Origin: Gammaproteobacteria bacterium
GTDB taxonomy: Bacteria; Pseudomonadota; Gammaproteobacteria; DSM-16500
Reading direction: 5' to 3'
NCBI GenBank assembly: GCA_013288815.1
Contig: JABDBD010000006.1
Location: 1-64,000 of the forward strand
DNA length: 64,000 nt
The notes under the pieces are model-generated. The model did no database searches. It saw only the letters and a program-made list of their open reading frames with translations, and was not told where the DNA came from. This document shows positions 35,392 through 43,168 of this stretch, in pieces; the stretch's first letter is position 1; every line of letters starts with the position of its first letter. Position numbers and translations under genes: made by a program.

Positions 35392-36030
35392 GTGTACAAA
35401 ATTGACAAAAAAGCACTCATACTCGTTGATTTGCAAAATGATTTTTGCGACGGCGGCTTGCTGTCTGTTCCCGAGGCGGATTCCATTATTCCATTAGTTA
35501 ATCGATTACAATCACAATTTGATTGTATTGTCGCGACATTAGATTGGCATCCTCAAGACCACATGAGTTTTGCAATCAATCATGATCATAAGCAGGTCGG
35601 AGATACGATGACGGTCGGTGGTTATGAGCAAACTTTATGGCCTGCGCATTGTGTTAAACATTCAGAAGGGGCTAAATTGCATCCGGATTTAGATGTGTCT
35701 CGTATCTCTCATTATGTTTTTAAAGGCGCCGACAAAACAATTGACAGTTACAGTGCTTTCTTTGATAACCAACATTTACGGTCAACAGGGTTAGAAAAAT
35801 GGTTGAAAGATAAAGGGATAGGGACGCTTTATTTTTTGGGTTTAGCGACGAATTTGTGTGTGAAATATTCGTGTATGGATGCCATTCAGCTGGGATTTAA
35901 AACGTATGTTATTGCTGATGCTTGTAAAGGGGTTGAGCTGCAGCCGGGTGATATTCAGAAGGCTTATCATGAAATGACAGATGTGGGAGTTCAACTTATA
36001 ACCAGTAATCAAATCTTGCTAGATGAGTAA
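35392..36030 (+). CDS. pncA: PncA, nicotinamidase
   Basis: Hydrolyses nicotinamide to nicotinate for NAD+ salvage. The isochorismatase-like fold shows the catalytic Asp in ILVDLQNDFCDGG, metal-binding residues in DWHPQDHMSF, the Lys in KGADKTIDSYSAF and the nucleophile Cys in GLATNLCVKYS. About 212 residues. Two GTG codons can start it: 35386 is directly against the GGAGAG RBS, while 35392 has a normal five-base gap and is preferred. Product feeds the nicotinate route whose last step is NadE, encoded nearby. Confidence 0.94.
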   Translation: MYKIDKKALILVDLQNDFCDGGLLSVPEADSIIPLVNRLQSQFDCIVATLDWHPQDHMSFAINHDHKQVGDTMTVGGYEQTLWPAHCVKHSEGAKLHPDLDVSRISHYVFKGADKTIDSYSAFFDNQHLRSTGLEKWLKDKGIGTLYFLGLATNLCVKYSCMDAIQLGFKTYVIADACKGVELQPGDIQKAYHEMTDVGVQLITSNQILLDE

Positions 36031-36047
36031 AGGATTTCGGGTGAGAT

Positions 36048-36389
36048 ATGTCTTCTGTGCGTTTATTCAAGATAAAAGCTATAGCGGCTAAAAAGGCTGC
36101 AAAGGTAAAAAAAGAAAGCTCGGTCTCAGAAGTTGAAAGCGCTCATCTTCAATTTGTTAATCTTAAAAAAGAATCTTTAGCTGAATTACAAAAAACTCAC
36201 GCTATGATCAGCGAAAAAATTAAAAAAATGAATAACGATAAGTTTGCAATGCTATCAAGTGAAAAAAAATGTGAAATAGCGAGTGTTCATCTTGAATTTT
36301 TAAATAAAATTTTTCTGGATATTCAAAAGAAACAGCTCGAAATTAAAAAGCTTGAAATACGTGATGTCATTGTTGTTTCACCTCCATAA
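36048..36389 (+). CDS. Small Lys/Glu-rich coiled-coil protein; unknown
   Basis: Function not recognised (113 residues). It is highly charged, with heptad-like helices from residue 25 to 105 (HLQFVNLKKESLAELQKTH, LEFLNKIFLDIQKKQLE) and no signal peptide. It begins 17 bases after pncA on the same strand, and the last 12 bases overlap the 3' end of the convergent gph gene. Reality is supported by RBS-like spacing after pncA and by amino-acid content; homology could not be seen. Confidence 0.55.
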   Translation: MSSVRLFKIKAIAAKKAAKVKKESSVSEVESAHLQFVNLKKESLAELQKTHAMISEKIKKMNNDKFAMLSSEKKCEIASVHLEFLNKIFLDIQKKQLEIKKLEIRDVIVVSPP

Positions 36390-37076
36390 GGAATGAGAGG
36401 TATATACTTCCGGGTCGCGCAACCATTCCAAAATATCGAGTGGATGTTGTATATATCCATCGGCATTCCAGTTGAAAGGCTCTTCTTCTGCTGGAATATA
36501 TCCGTATAAGGCAACCAGTGAGTGAGTCCCTGCTGCGTTGCTTGCCACTATGTCGACTTCTGCATCACCAATGTAAAGGCAGTCTGCAGGAGTTTGATTG
36601 AGTAAACGGCAAGCATAGAGAATGGGGTCTGGATGTGGTTTGCGTTTTTCTAATGTATCACCGCTCACAATGCATTTTGCTTGTTGCAAAAGAGGGATGT
36701 GTTTCACTAATACATCTGTAAAGCGCTGAGGTTTGTTAGTGACAATTCCCCAGGGAATATTCTTTTTTTTAAGTGAGTGAAGTACTTGAGGCATGCCAGA
36801 AAAAAGTTGGGTTGTTTCTATCAGGTGTATTTGGTAATGCTCAAAAAACTCGGTCGACAGCTCTAAAAAATCAGGATGATTATCATCAATATTGAGTCCA
36901 ATTTTTAATAAACCTTTGCTTCCTCTCCCCGCAAATGCACGTGTTTGCGAGGTGGGTAAAGTGGGGATATGACGAATCTTTAAAAGACTATTTAGCGCAG
37001 ATGTTAAATCCTCTGCGCTATCAACTAACGTACCATCCAGATCAAATAAAACTGATTTTATGCGACAATTATTCAT
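36378..37076 (-). CDS. gph: Gph, phosphoglycolate phosphatase
   Basis: HAD-superfamily phosphatase that removes 2-phosphoglycolate from DNA repair. Motif I is FDLDGTLVDSAEDL at the N-terminus, motif II the GIVTNKP segment, motif III the Lys in KRKPHPDP, and motif IV YIGDAEVDIVASNAAG. 232 residues, typical of Gph. The start overlaps the ubiG 3' end by eight bases, so the two form an operon, as in several gammaproteobacteria. The N-terminal motif DxDGTLVDS is also found in other HAD enzymes, but the ubiG neighbour favours Gph. Confidence 0.9.
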   Translation of the reverse strand: MNNCRIKSVLFDLDGTLVDSAEDLTSALNSLLKIRHIPTLPTSQTRAFAGRGSKGLLKIGLNIDDNHPDFLELSTEFFEHYQIHLIETTQLFSGMPQVLHSLKKKNIPWGIVTNKPQRFTDVLVKHIPLLQQAKCIVSGDTLEKRKPHPDPILYACRLLNQTPADCLYIGDAEVDIVASNAAGTHSLVALYGYIPAEEEPFNWNADGYIQHPLDILEWLRDPEVYTSHSLWR

Positions 37077-37773
37077 TTTTTTTAAGATGCACCAGGTAAT
37101 TAACCGAAATGTCAGAAGACAGAGAATATTTTTTTGTGAGTATATTATAGGATATTCCTGTCATGTCGACTACAGAAAGTTTAGCGTCTCTTGACCATTT
37201 GGCGAGCTCGGCCGGACAAATAAATTTGGCATAGTCATGTGTGTTGCGCGGTAGTAATTTCAGTATATATTCCGCGCCTACTATAGCAAATAAATACGAT
37301 TTGAGATTGCGATTCAACGTTGAGAAAAAAAGATGTCCTCCTGGTTTTAGCATATCGGCGCACGCTTGAATGATAGAAATAGGATTGGGGACATGTTCTA
37401 GCATTTCTAAACAAGTGACGATGTCATATTGTTCTTTTCTATCAACAGCGATGGATTCGGCAGTGGATAATATATATTCAATTTGGGTCTTGGTTTCTAG
37501 CTGTCTTAATTTGGCCACATTGATTGCATTGTCGCTCACATCAATTCCGGTAACCTGGGCTCCTAATTGCGCCATGCTTTCGGTTAATATCCCTCCACCG
37601 CAGCCAACATCAATGACTCGCTGATTGCGAAGCGAAGCATTTTCATTGATATAAGCTAATCGTAACGGATTGATATCATGTAAAGATTTTAATTCACCTT
37701 GCATATCCCACCAATGAGCGGCTAATTTGCTAAACTTTGCAACCTCAGTGGGATCAATGTTTGATTTATTCAT
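37069..37773 (-). CDS. ubiG: UbiG, ubiquinone O-methyltransferase
   Basis: SAM-dependent enzyme for both O-methylations of ubiquinone biosynthesis. The N-terminal segment EVAKFSKLAAHWWDMQGELKSLHDINPLR is diagnostic (shown in pieces: FSKLAAHWWD, LKSLHDINPLRL). SAM-binding motif I is VIDVGCGGGILTESMA; motif II-like residues are in EMLEHVPNP. 234 residues, as expected. First gene of a unit with gph on the minus strand. Confidence 0.95.
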   Translation of the reverse strand: MNKSNIDPTEVAKFSKLAAHWWDMQGELKSLHDINPLRLAYINENASLRNQRVIDVGCGGGILTESMAQLGAQVTGIDVSDNAINVAKLRQLETKTQIEYILSTAESIAVDRKEQYDIVTCLEMLEHVPNPISIIQACADMLKPGGHLFFSTLNRNLKSYLFAIVGAEYILKLLPRNTHDYAKFICPAELAKWSRDAKLSVVDMTGISYNILTKKYSLSSDISVNYLVHLKKNE

Positions 37774-37883
37774 GACTCGCTTGCCAGTAATAGTGATATC
37801 TGTTTATCATGTTAACTATATCAACTAGTTATACATGAAATCTAGTTGCTTTTATTTCTTATTTACTAAAAGGAATTATCTAT

Positions 37884-38132
37884 ATGAATAAAAGACTAAT
37901 TGGATTGGCTGTTTTGTTAGCTGCATTTTCCAGTGGGGTCGTGCTAGCTGATGATTCAACAGATATTCAAGGCCCGCCGGTAACTCCAGCCATGCCTTCT
38001 GATAATACGGGTACGGCAAATGGTATGAGTGGAGGAGCTGGTGCATCAAAAAATATGGGCCCTGCTGAGATGGATTTGAATGCACCTAGTGCCCCTGTAT
38101 CAGGAACAAGTGATACATCTCCGGCAAGCTAA
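37884..38132 (+). CDS. Small secreted protein, Pro/Ser/Ala/Gly-rich; unknown
   Basis: 82-residue protein with a clear Sec signal peptide (basic MNKR, hydrophobic core, cleavage after VLA near residue 22). The mature part is short, low-complexity and probably unstructured, with many Pro, Ser, Gly and Asp. RBS AAAGGAAT precedes the ATG, and a strong terminator follows, so it is a single-gene transcript. The dedicated transcription signals argue for a real gene. No family recognised. Confidence 0.75.
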   Translation: MNKRLIGLAVLLAAFSSGVVLADDSTDIQGPPVTPAMPSDNTGTANGMSGGAGASKNMGPAEMDLNAPSAPVSGTSDTSPAS

Positions 38133-38162
38133 TAAGAGAGTAAATTAACTTTGTGTATGATC

Positions 38163-38187
38163 ACCCCGCCATGTTGCGGGGTTTTTA
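38163..38187 (+). terminator. Rho-independent terminator
   Basis: Perfect 7-bp stem ACCCCGC (38163-38169) with GCGGGGT (38176-38182), a 6-base loop, then a TTTTT tract. It ends the small secreted-protein gene, 30 bases after its stop and 20 bases before pepN. Confidence 0.9.
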
Positions 38188-38206
38188 GTTAAGATAGGAA
38201 ATAGGC

Positions 38207-40837
38207 ATGACAACCCACAATCCGCATACGATTTATTTAAAAAATTATTCTGTACCTGATTATTTAATCGATAAAGTTGACTTGACGGTTAATTTAGATG
38301 AAGACGTTACGACTGTGGATTCGACAATGTCTGTTCGTGTGAATCCGGAAAGTCAAAACAAATCACCTTCACTCGTGTTGAATGGCGTTTCATTAGAGTT
38401 AACATCCATTTTGTTGGATGGTAAGCAGTTAACTGCAAAAAATTATCAACTGTCCAGTGACAGTCTTACTATTTCATCTGTTCCATCTACATTTACGTTG
38501 CAAATTCAAACACGCATAAGACCTCAAGACAATACCAGTTTAAGTGGTTTATATAAATCAAGCGGAAATTTTTGTACGCAATGTGAAGCGGAAGGCTTTA
38601 GGCGTATCACATATTTTTTGGATAGACCTGATGTCATGGCGCAATATAAAACGACTATCATTGCTGATCAGTCACGCTATCCTGTGCTGCTGTCAAATGG
38701 AAATTCTACTGACTCAGGAAAGCTGGAGAATGGCAAATATTGGGTTTGCTGGGAGGATCCTTTTAAAAAACCTTCCTATTTATTTGCATTAGTTGCAGGT
38801 AATTTAGAATGTGTCGAAGATTATTTTGTGACGCAGTCAGGTCGTCGAGTTGTGTTGAGAATTTATGTAGAGCAGGGCAATCAAGACAAATGTGCGCATG
38901 CTATGCAGGCTGTTAAAAAAGCGATGCGCTGGGATGAAGAAAAATTTGGTCGTGAATATGATTTGGATATTTACATGATAGTGGCGGTGAGTGACTTTAA
39001 TATGGGAGCCATGGAAAATAAAGGTCTTAATATTTTTAACACCAAATATATTTTAGCTAAAAAGGATACGGCGACTGACGAAGATTTTATTCATGTTGAA
39101 TCAGTCATAGCGCATGAATATTTTCATAACTGGACAGGAAATCGCATCACATGCAGAGATTGGTTTCAGTTAAGTTTAAAAGAAGGTCTCACCATTTTTC
39201 GCGATCAATCTTTTACTGCAGATACAACGTCGCCTGCAGTTGCGCGCATTCAAGATGTTATTGCATTACGTACACAACAATTTCCCGAAGATGCGGGTCC
39301 ATTAGCACATCCTGTTCGCCCAGAGTCTTATATTGAAATCAATAATTTTTACACTGCTACCGTCTACAACAAAGGTGCAGAAGTCATTCGTATGATGAAA
39401 ACGATTTTGGGAGATACAGCATTTCGAAAAGGGATGGATTTATATTTTGAGCGTCATGATGGGCATGCTGTCACGATTAATGATTTTGTAAAAGCAATGG
39501 AGGATGCATCTGGAATTAATCTCACTCAGTTTTGTATTTGGTATAGCCAAGCGGGTACGCCGAAATTGAAAATAACAGAAAATTACAATGCAAATCAAAA
39601 AATATATACCTTAACGATTCAACAAAGCTGTGATGCAACTCCGGGACAAAAAGAAAAAAAACCTTTTCATATTCCAGTAAAAATAGGATTGCTAGACAAG
39701 AAAGGCAATGAGTTACCGTTAGAAAGCTCTATACTTCATGTTACTCAGGCTACGCAGAGCTTTGACTTCAAGAATATTTCTGAAAAGCCTACACCATCAC
39801 TTCTTCGTGCTTTTTCTGCGCCCGTCAAAATTCAATTTGACTATTCGAATTATGATTTAGAGTTTTTATTTAAACATGATCAAGATGAGTTTAATCGTTG
39901 GGAAGCAGGCCAGCAGTATGCAATTGACTTAATCATGAAATTAGTAAAGGTCTATCAAGCGGGTGAGCATTTATTATTACCTTTTAGTTTTATTGAAGCG
40001 TTTCGTCATGTATTAACAACACAACAACAAGACAAATGGCTGTTAGCTGAAATGCTGACGCTGCCTTCTTTGAAATATTTGACTGAGCAGATGAGTGTGA
40101 TTGATGTTGATGCGATTTTTGCTGTGCGGGAGTTTGTGTTGCTTGAAATGGCAACGCAATTACAAGACCTATTTTTTGAGATATATCAGGATAATCATTC
40201 AGCTGTGAATTCTAATGATTTTAACATTGGTGAAGTGGGTAAGCGTCAACTTAAAAATGTATGTTTGTATTATTTGATGTTGTTGTCAAATAAATCTGTC
40301 TATATAGACTTGGGGGTAGAACAATTTCATCAATCTCTATCGAGCAATATGACAGATACTGTTGGTGCGTTGAGATGTTTTGTGAATAGTGATTCACCGA
40401 GGCGCGCTGAAACACTGGATGCATTTTATGAATATTGGCAGGATGATGCGCTGGTGTTGGATAAGTGGTTCGCGTTACAAGCCACTTCTAAATTGCCAGA
40501 TACATTAAGTACGGTTAAAAAGCTAATGAGTCATAAAGCATTTGATATTAAAAATCCAAATAAAGTGTATGCGTTAATCGGTGCATTTGGGCATCAAAAT
40601 TTAAAAATTTTTCATGCGATCGATGGATCTGGTTATGCTTTTCTCTCCAACGTCGTCCAGCAGTTAGATGTGTTGAATCCGCAAATTGCAGCAAGAATGA
40701 TTAGGCCATTAATTGACTGGAAACGCTATGATAAAGTACGGCAAGGATTGATGCTGGCAGAACTTGAAAAAATAGTTTCGAATAAAGGTCTTTCAAAAGA
40801 TGTTTATGAATTAGTGAGTAAAAGTCTCTCGGAATAG
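38207..40837 (+). CDS. pepN: PepN, aminopeptidase N
   Basis: Zinc metallopeptidase of the M1 family that trims N-terminal residues from peptides in the cytoplasm. The substrate-binding loop [12 protein letters not shown] is near residue 267. The zinc site HEYFH is at residues 303-307, and the third ligand Glu326 lies in SLKEGLT, the classic HExxH-x18-E spacing. A Tyr in the [12 protein letters not shown] segment is the usual transition-state stabiliser. 876 residues, matching E. coli PepN. It may share a transcript with fumC, which begins 13 bases later. Confidence 0.96.
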   Translation: MTTHNPHTIYLKNYSVPDYLIDKVDLTVNLDEDVTTVDSTMSVRVNPESQNKSPSLVLNGVSLELTSILLDGKQLTAKNYQLSSDSLTISSVPSTFTLQIQTRIRPQDNTSLSGLYKSSGNFCTQCEAEGFRRITYFLDRPDVMAQYKTTIIADQSRYPVLLSNGNSTDSGKLENGKYWVCWEDPFKKPSYLFALVAGNLECVEDYFVTQSGRRVVLRIYVEQGNQDKCAHAMQAVKKAMRWDEEKFGREYDLDIYMIVAVSDFNMGAMENKGLNIFNTKYILAKKDTATDEDFIHVESVIAHEYFHNWTGNRITCRDWFQLSLKEGLTIFRDQSFTADTTSPAVARIQDVIALRTQQFPEDAGPLAHPVRPESYIEINNFYTATVYNKGAEVIRMMKTILGDTAFRKGMDLYFERHDGHAVTINDFVKAMEDASGINLTQFCIWYSQAGTPKLKITENYNANQKIYTLTIQQSCDATPGQKEKKPFHIPVKIGLLDKKGNELPLESSILHVTQATQSFDFKNISEKPTPSLLRAFSAPVKIQFDYSNYDLEFLFKHDQDEFNRWEAGQQYAIDLIMKLVKVYQAGEHLLLPFSFIEAFRHVLTTQQQDKWLLAEMLTLPSLKYLTEQMSVIDVDAIFAVREFVLLEMATQLQDLFFEIYQDNHSAVNSNDFNIGEVGKRQLKNVCLYYLMLLSNKSVYIDLGVEQFHQSLSSNMTDTVGALRCFVNSDSPRRAETLDAFYEYWQDDALVLDKWFALQATSKLPDTLSTVKKLMSHKAFDIKNPNKVYALIGAFGHQNLKIFHAIDGSGYAFLSNVVQQLDVLNPQIAARMIRPLIDWKRYDKVRQGLMLAELEKIVSNKGLSKDVYELVSKSLSE

Positions 40838-40850
40838 GAGTTATGTGATT

Positions 40851-42248
40851 ATGGCAACAAATACACGTGTTGAATCGGATAGTATGGGAAAAATTGACGT
40901 GCCTAATAATGTTTATTGGGGTGCGCAGACACAGCGTTCATTGCATCATTTTGAAATTGGCTACGATATCATGCCGCAAGAATTGATTCGCGCATTTGCT
41001 CTCTTAAAAAAAGCTGCTGCATTGGCGAATCTAGAATTAGGTTTGCTGCCAGAAGATAAAGTTAAGTTGATTGTTGCCGCTGCTGATGAGATTTTAGCAG
41101 GTAAATTAAAGGATCAATTTCCGCTGAGAATTTGGCAAACAGGAAGTGGTACGCAAACAAATATGAATGTGAATGAAGTCATTTCAAATCGAGCTATTGA
41201 AATGGCTGGTGGTGTGCTGGGGAGCAAAACTCCAATTCATCCAAACGATCATGTGAATCGATCTCAATCATCCAATGATACATTTCCAACGGCAATGCAT
41301 ATTGCTGCTGTTGAATCCGTGATTCATCGCTTAATTCCTTCAGTGATTGAATTACGTAATGCATTAGCGGATAAACAAAAGAAGTTTGATAAAATTGTCA
41401 AAGTAGGACGTACGCACTTACAAGATGCGGTGCCATTAACATTAGGTCAAGAATTCTCGGGCTATGTTGCACAGCTTGATGCGGCTGTTGCAAATGTCTT
41501 AGCAACCTTGCCGGGACTTTATGAGCTCGCGCTGGGAGGAACAGCAGTTGGGACAGGTATTAATTCGCATCCAAAATTTGCTGATTTATCTGCAAAAAAA
41601 ATCGCAGAACTCACGGAAATTCCGTTTACCTCTGCAAAAAATAAATTTGCAGCCTTGGCGGGGCATGATGCTTTTGTATTTGCGAGCGGCGGAATAAAAT
41701 CATTGGCTTGTGCGTTGATGAAAATTGCAAATGATGTTCGGTGGTTGGGGTCCGGTCCTCGCTGTGGTTTGGGTGAGTTGATTTTACCTGAGAATGAACC
41801 TGGGTCATCTATTATGCCAGGTAAAGTGAACCCTACACAGTGTGAAGCGATGACGATGGTATGTGTGCAAGTAATGGGAAATGACGCGGCGATTGGATTT
41901 GCGGGATCGCAAGGCAATTTCGAATTAAATGTTTTTAAACCTGTTATCATTCATAATTTTTTACATTCTGTTCGATTGCTGACAGATGCTTGTCACATGT
42001 TTAGAGAGTTTTGTATTCAAGATTTAGTGGCTGATGAGCGTCGCATTAAATTTTTTGTTGATAATTCGTTGATGTTAGTGACAGCGCTTGCACCTAAAAT
42101 TGGATACGATAAATCGGCTGAGATTGCTCATAAAGCGTTTCATGATGATACTTCATTGTTAGAGGCTTGTTTGGCATTGGGTTATTTATCAGAAACAGAG
42201 TTTAAGGCGACGATTAAGCCGGAGACGTTGACGTATCCACAAGCTTGA
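40851..42248 (+). CDS. fumC: FumC, class II fumarate hydratase
   Basis: Iron-independent fumarase of the TCA cycle (fumarate to L-malate). The superfamily signature [13 protein letters not shown] lies at about residues 318-330, and the active-site pieces [14 protein letters not shown] and [21 protein letters not shown] are intact. The ATG at 40851 gives [13 protein letters not shown], the usual start; an in-frame GTG at 40845 would add two residues. About 465 residues. GGAG sits ten bases upstream. No frameshift or missing motif. Confidence 0.95.
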   Translation: MATNTRVESDSMGKIDVPNNVYWGAQTQRSLHHFEIGYDIMPQELIRAFALLKKAAALANLELGLLPEDKVKLIVAAADEILAGKLKDQFPLRIWQTGSGTQTNMNVNEVISNRAIEMAGGVLGSKTPIHPNDHVNRSQSSNDTFPTAMHIAAVESVIHRLIPSVIELRNALADKQKKFDKIVKVGRTHLQDAVPLTLGQEFSGYVAQLDAAVANVLATLPGLYELALGGTAVGTGINSHPKFADLSAKKIAELTEIPFTSAKNKFAALAGHDAFVFASGGIKSLACALMKIANDVRWLGSGPRCGLGELILPENEPGSSIMPGKVNPTQCEAMTMVCVQVMGNDAAIGFAGSQGNFELNVFKPVIIHNFLHSVRLLTDACHMFREFCIQDLVADERRIKFFVDNSLMLVTALAPKIGYDKSAEIAHKAFHDDTSLLEACLALGYLSETEFKATIKPETLTYPQA

Positions 42249-42319
42249 AGGCTTGTCATGGTTTGGTTTCATACTTTGGAAGGATTCGATATCTTATACA
42301 CTTTAAAATTCCTTTCCCC

Positions 42320-42338
42320 CACCGCACTTATTGCGGTG
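42320..42338. terminator. Hairpin in a convergent intergenic gap
   Basis: Stem CACCGCA with TGCGGTG around a five-base loop, inside the 105-base gap between fumC and the leftward outer-membrane protein gene. Flanking pyrimidine and purine tracts (CTTTCCCC, GAGAGAAAG) can extend the stem imperfectly. A bidirectional terminator role is likely, but there is no long T run. Confidence 0.6.
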
Positions 42339-42353
42339 AGAGAAAGTGTCTAC

Positions 42354-43130
42354 CTACAACCAATAGTTAATAGCAAGTCTTACGTCATTGGTGCTCAGTT
42401 TAGAATGTGCGCCACCGTTCGGATCAGATAAACCGTAAACGGTTGGAATTGCCATATTCAAAGCATTTCCGTAGTTAGTATAATAGTATTCTGCACGTAT
42501 AGACCAATTATGCGACCCCATTAATTCAAGACCTGCGCCTACCAGCCAACCACCTTGAGAAGTATTTACGGAATAATAATCGCCGTTTGCATTATTATAA
42601 CTCATCCCTAACTTAGCTATACTTCCTCCTGCCGTAAAAAAAGGAAGTAAGTGGTGAGGCAGCGCATAACCGATTCGAGCACGCAGAGAACCTTGTTCTC
42701 GGTTATTGATGACGAAGGAATCGGCGATGACCGGGTGGAATTGGCAAACACAACCTGTGTTGCTTTGATTATTTATATCATAAGTAAAATCGCCTTCAAC
42801 ACCCAGTACAATATTAGAGTTAAACTGATGGGCTAAGCCTACTTGTGCTCCGGGGAAAATGCTCGAAAAGTTTGAGGTAGTGTTACAAACTCCTGGTATG
42901 CCTACGAAAGCTAAGTGATTAGAGTTCAGGTTGTTATGATTAAAAATACCACCGACATTTAATCCGCCATAAATTCCGGTCCAATTTCTTGGCAAGGCTG
43001 ATTTCATACTGGCTGTCTGATATTTTTTTTGTAAAACGAGAGTATGCGAGACTGTTTTAGCAAGAGCAGTATTGGATAATACTGCTAGGCTCATTGTTAT
43101 AAGTGCACCCTTAAGAATAAAATGGTTCAA
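42354..43130 (-). CDS. Outer-membrane beta-barrel protein, Omp25/31-like
   Basis: Predicted 8-stranded outer-membrane barrel (about 258 residues). The mature part begins with NWTGIYGGLNVGG, the usual opening of the OmpA-like beta-barrel (OMP_b-brl) family, and ends in alternating hydrophobic strands with a terminal NYWL. I chose the TTG at 43130: it gives a clean signal peptide ending in SNTALA at residue 24 and has AGAGGA nine bases upstream. The longest frame starts at 43235 within the upstream gene and would bury the signal peptide, so it is unlikely. Same strand and 38 bases downstream of the big secreted repeat protein gene. Confidence 0.8.
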   Translation of the reverse strand: MNHFILKGALITMSLAVLSNTALAKTVSHTLVLQKKYQTASMKSALPRNWTGIYGGLNVGGIFNHNNLNSNHLAFVGIPGVCNTTSNFSSIFPGAQVGLAHQFNSNIVLGVEGDFTYDINNQSNTGCVCQFHPVIADSFVINNREQGSLRARIGYALPHHLLPFFTAGGSIAKLGMSYNNANGDYYSVNTSQGGWLVGAGLELMGSHNWSIRAEYYYTNYGNALNMAIPTVYGLSDPNGGAHSKLSTNDVRLAINYWL

Positions 43131-43168
43131 GGTCTTTGTTCCTCTTATCAATTTGGAATTCAATGTGT

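Noticed and set aside
37774-37883. Promoter or operator upstream of the small secreted protein
   Set aside because: AT-rich region with short inverted repeats (AACTAGTT type), but no confident -35/-10 pair by eye.
41519-41950. 143-residue minus-strand frame opposite fumC
   Set aside because: Antisense shadow of a highly conserved enzyme gene; Pro/Ser-rich translation without domain.
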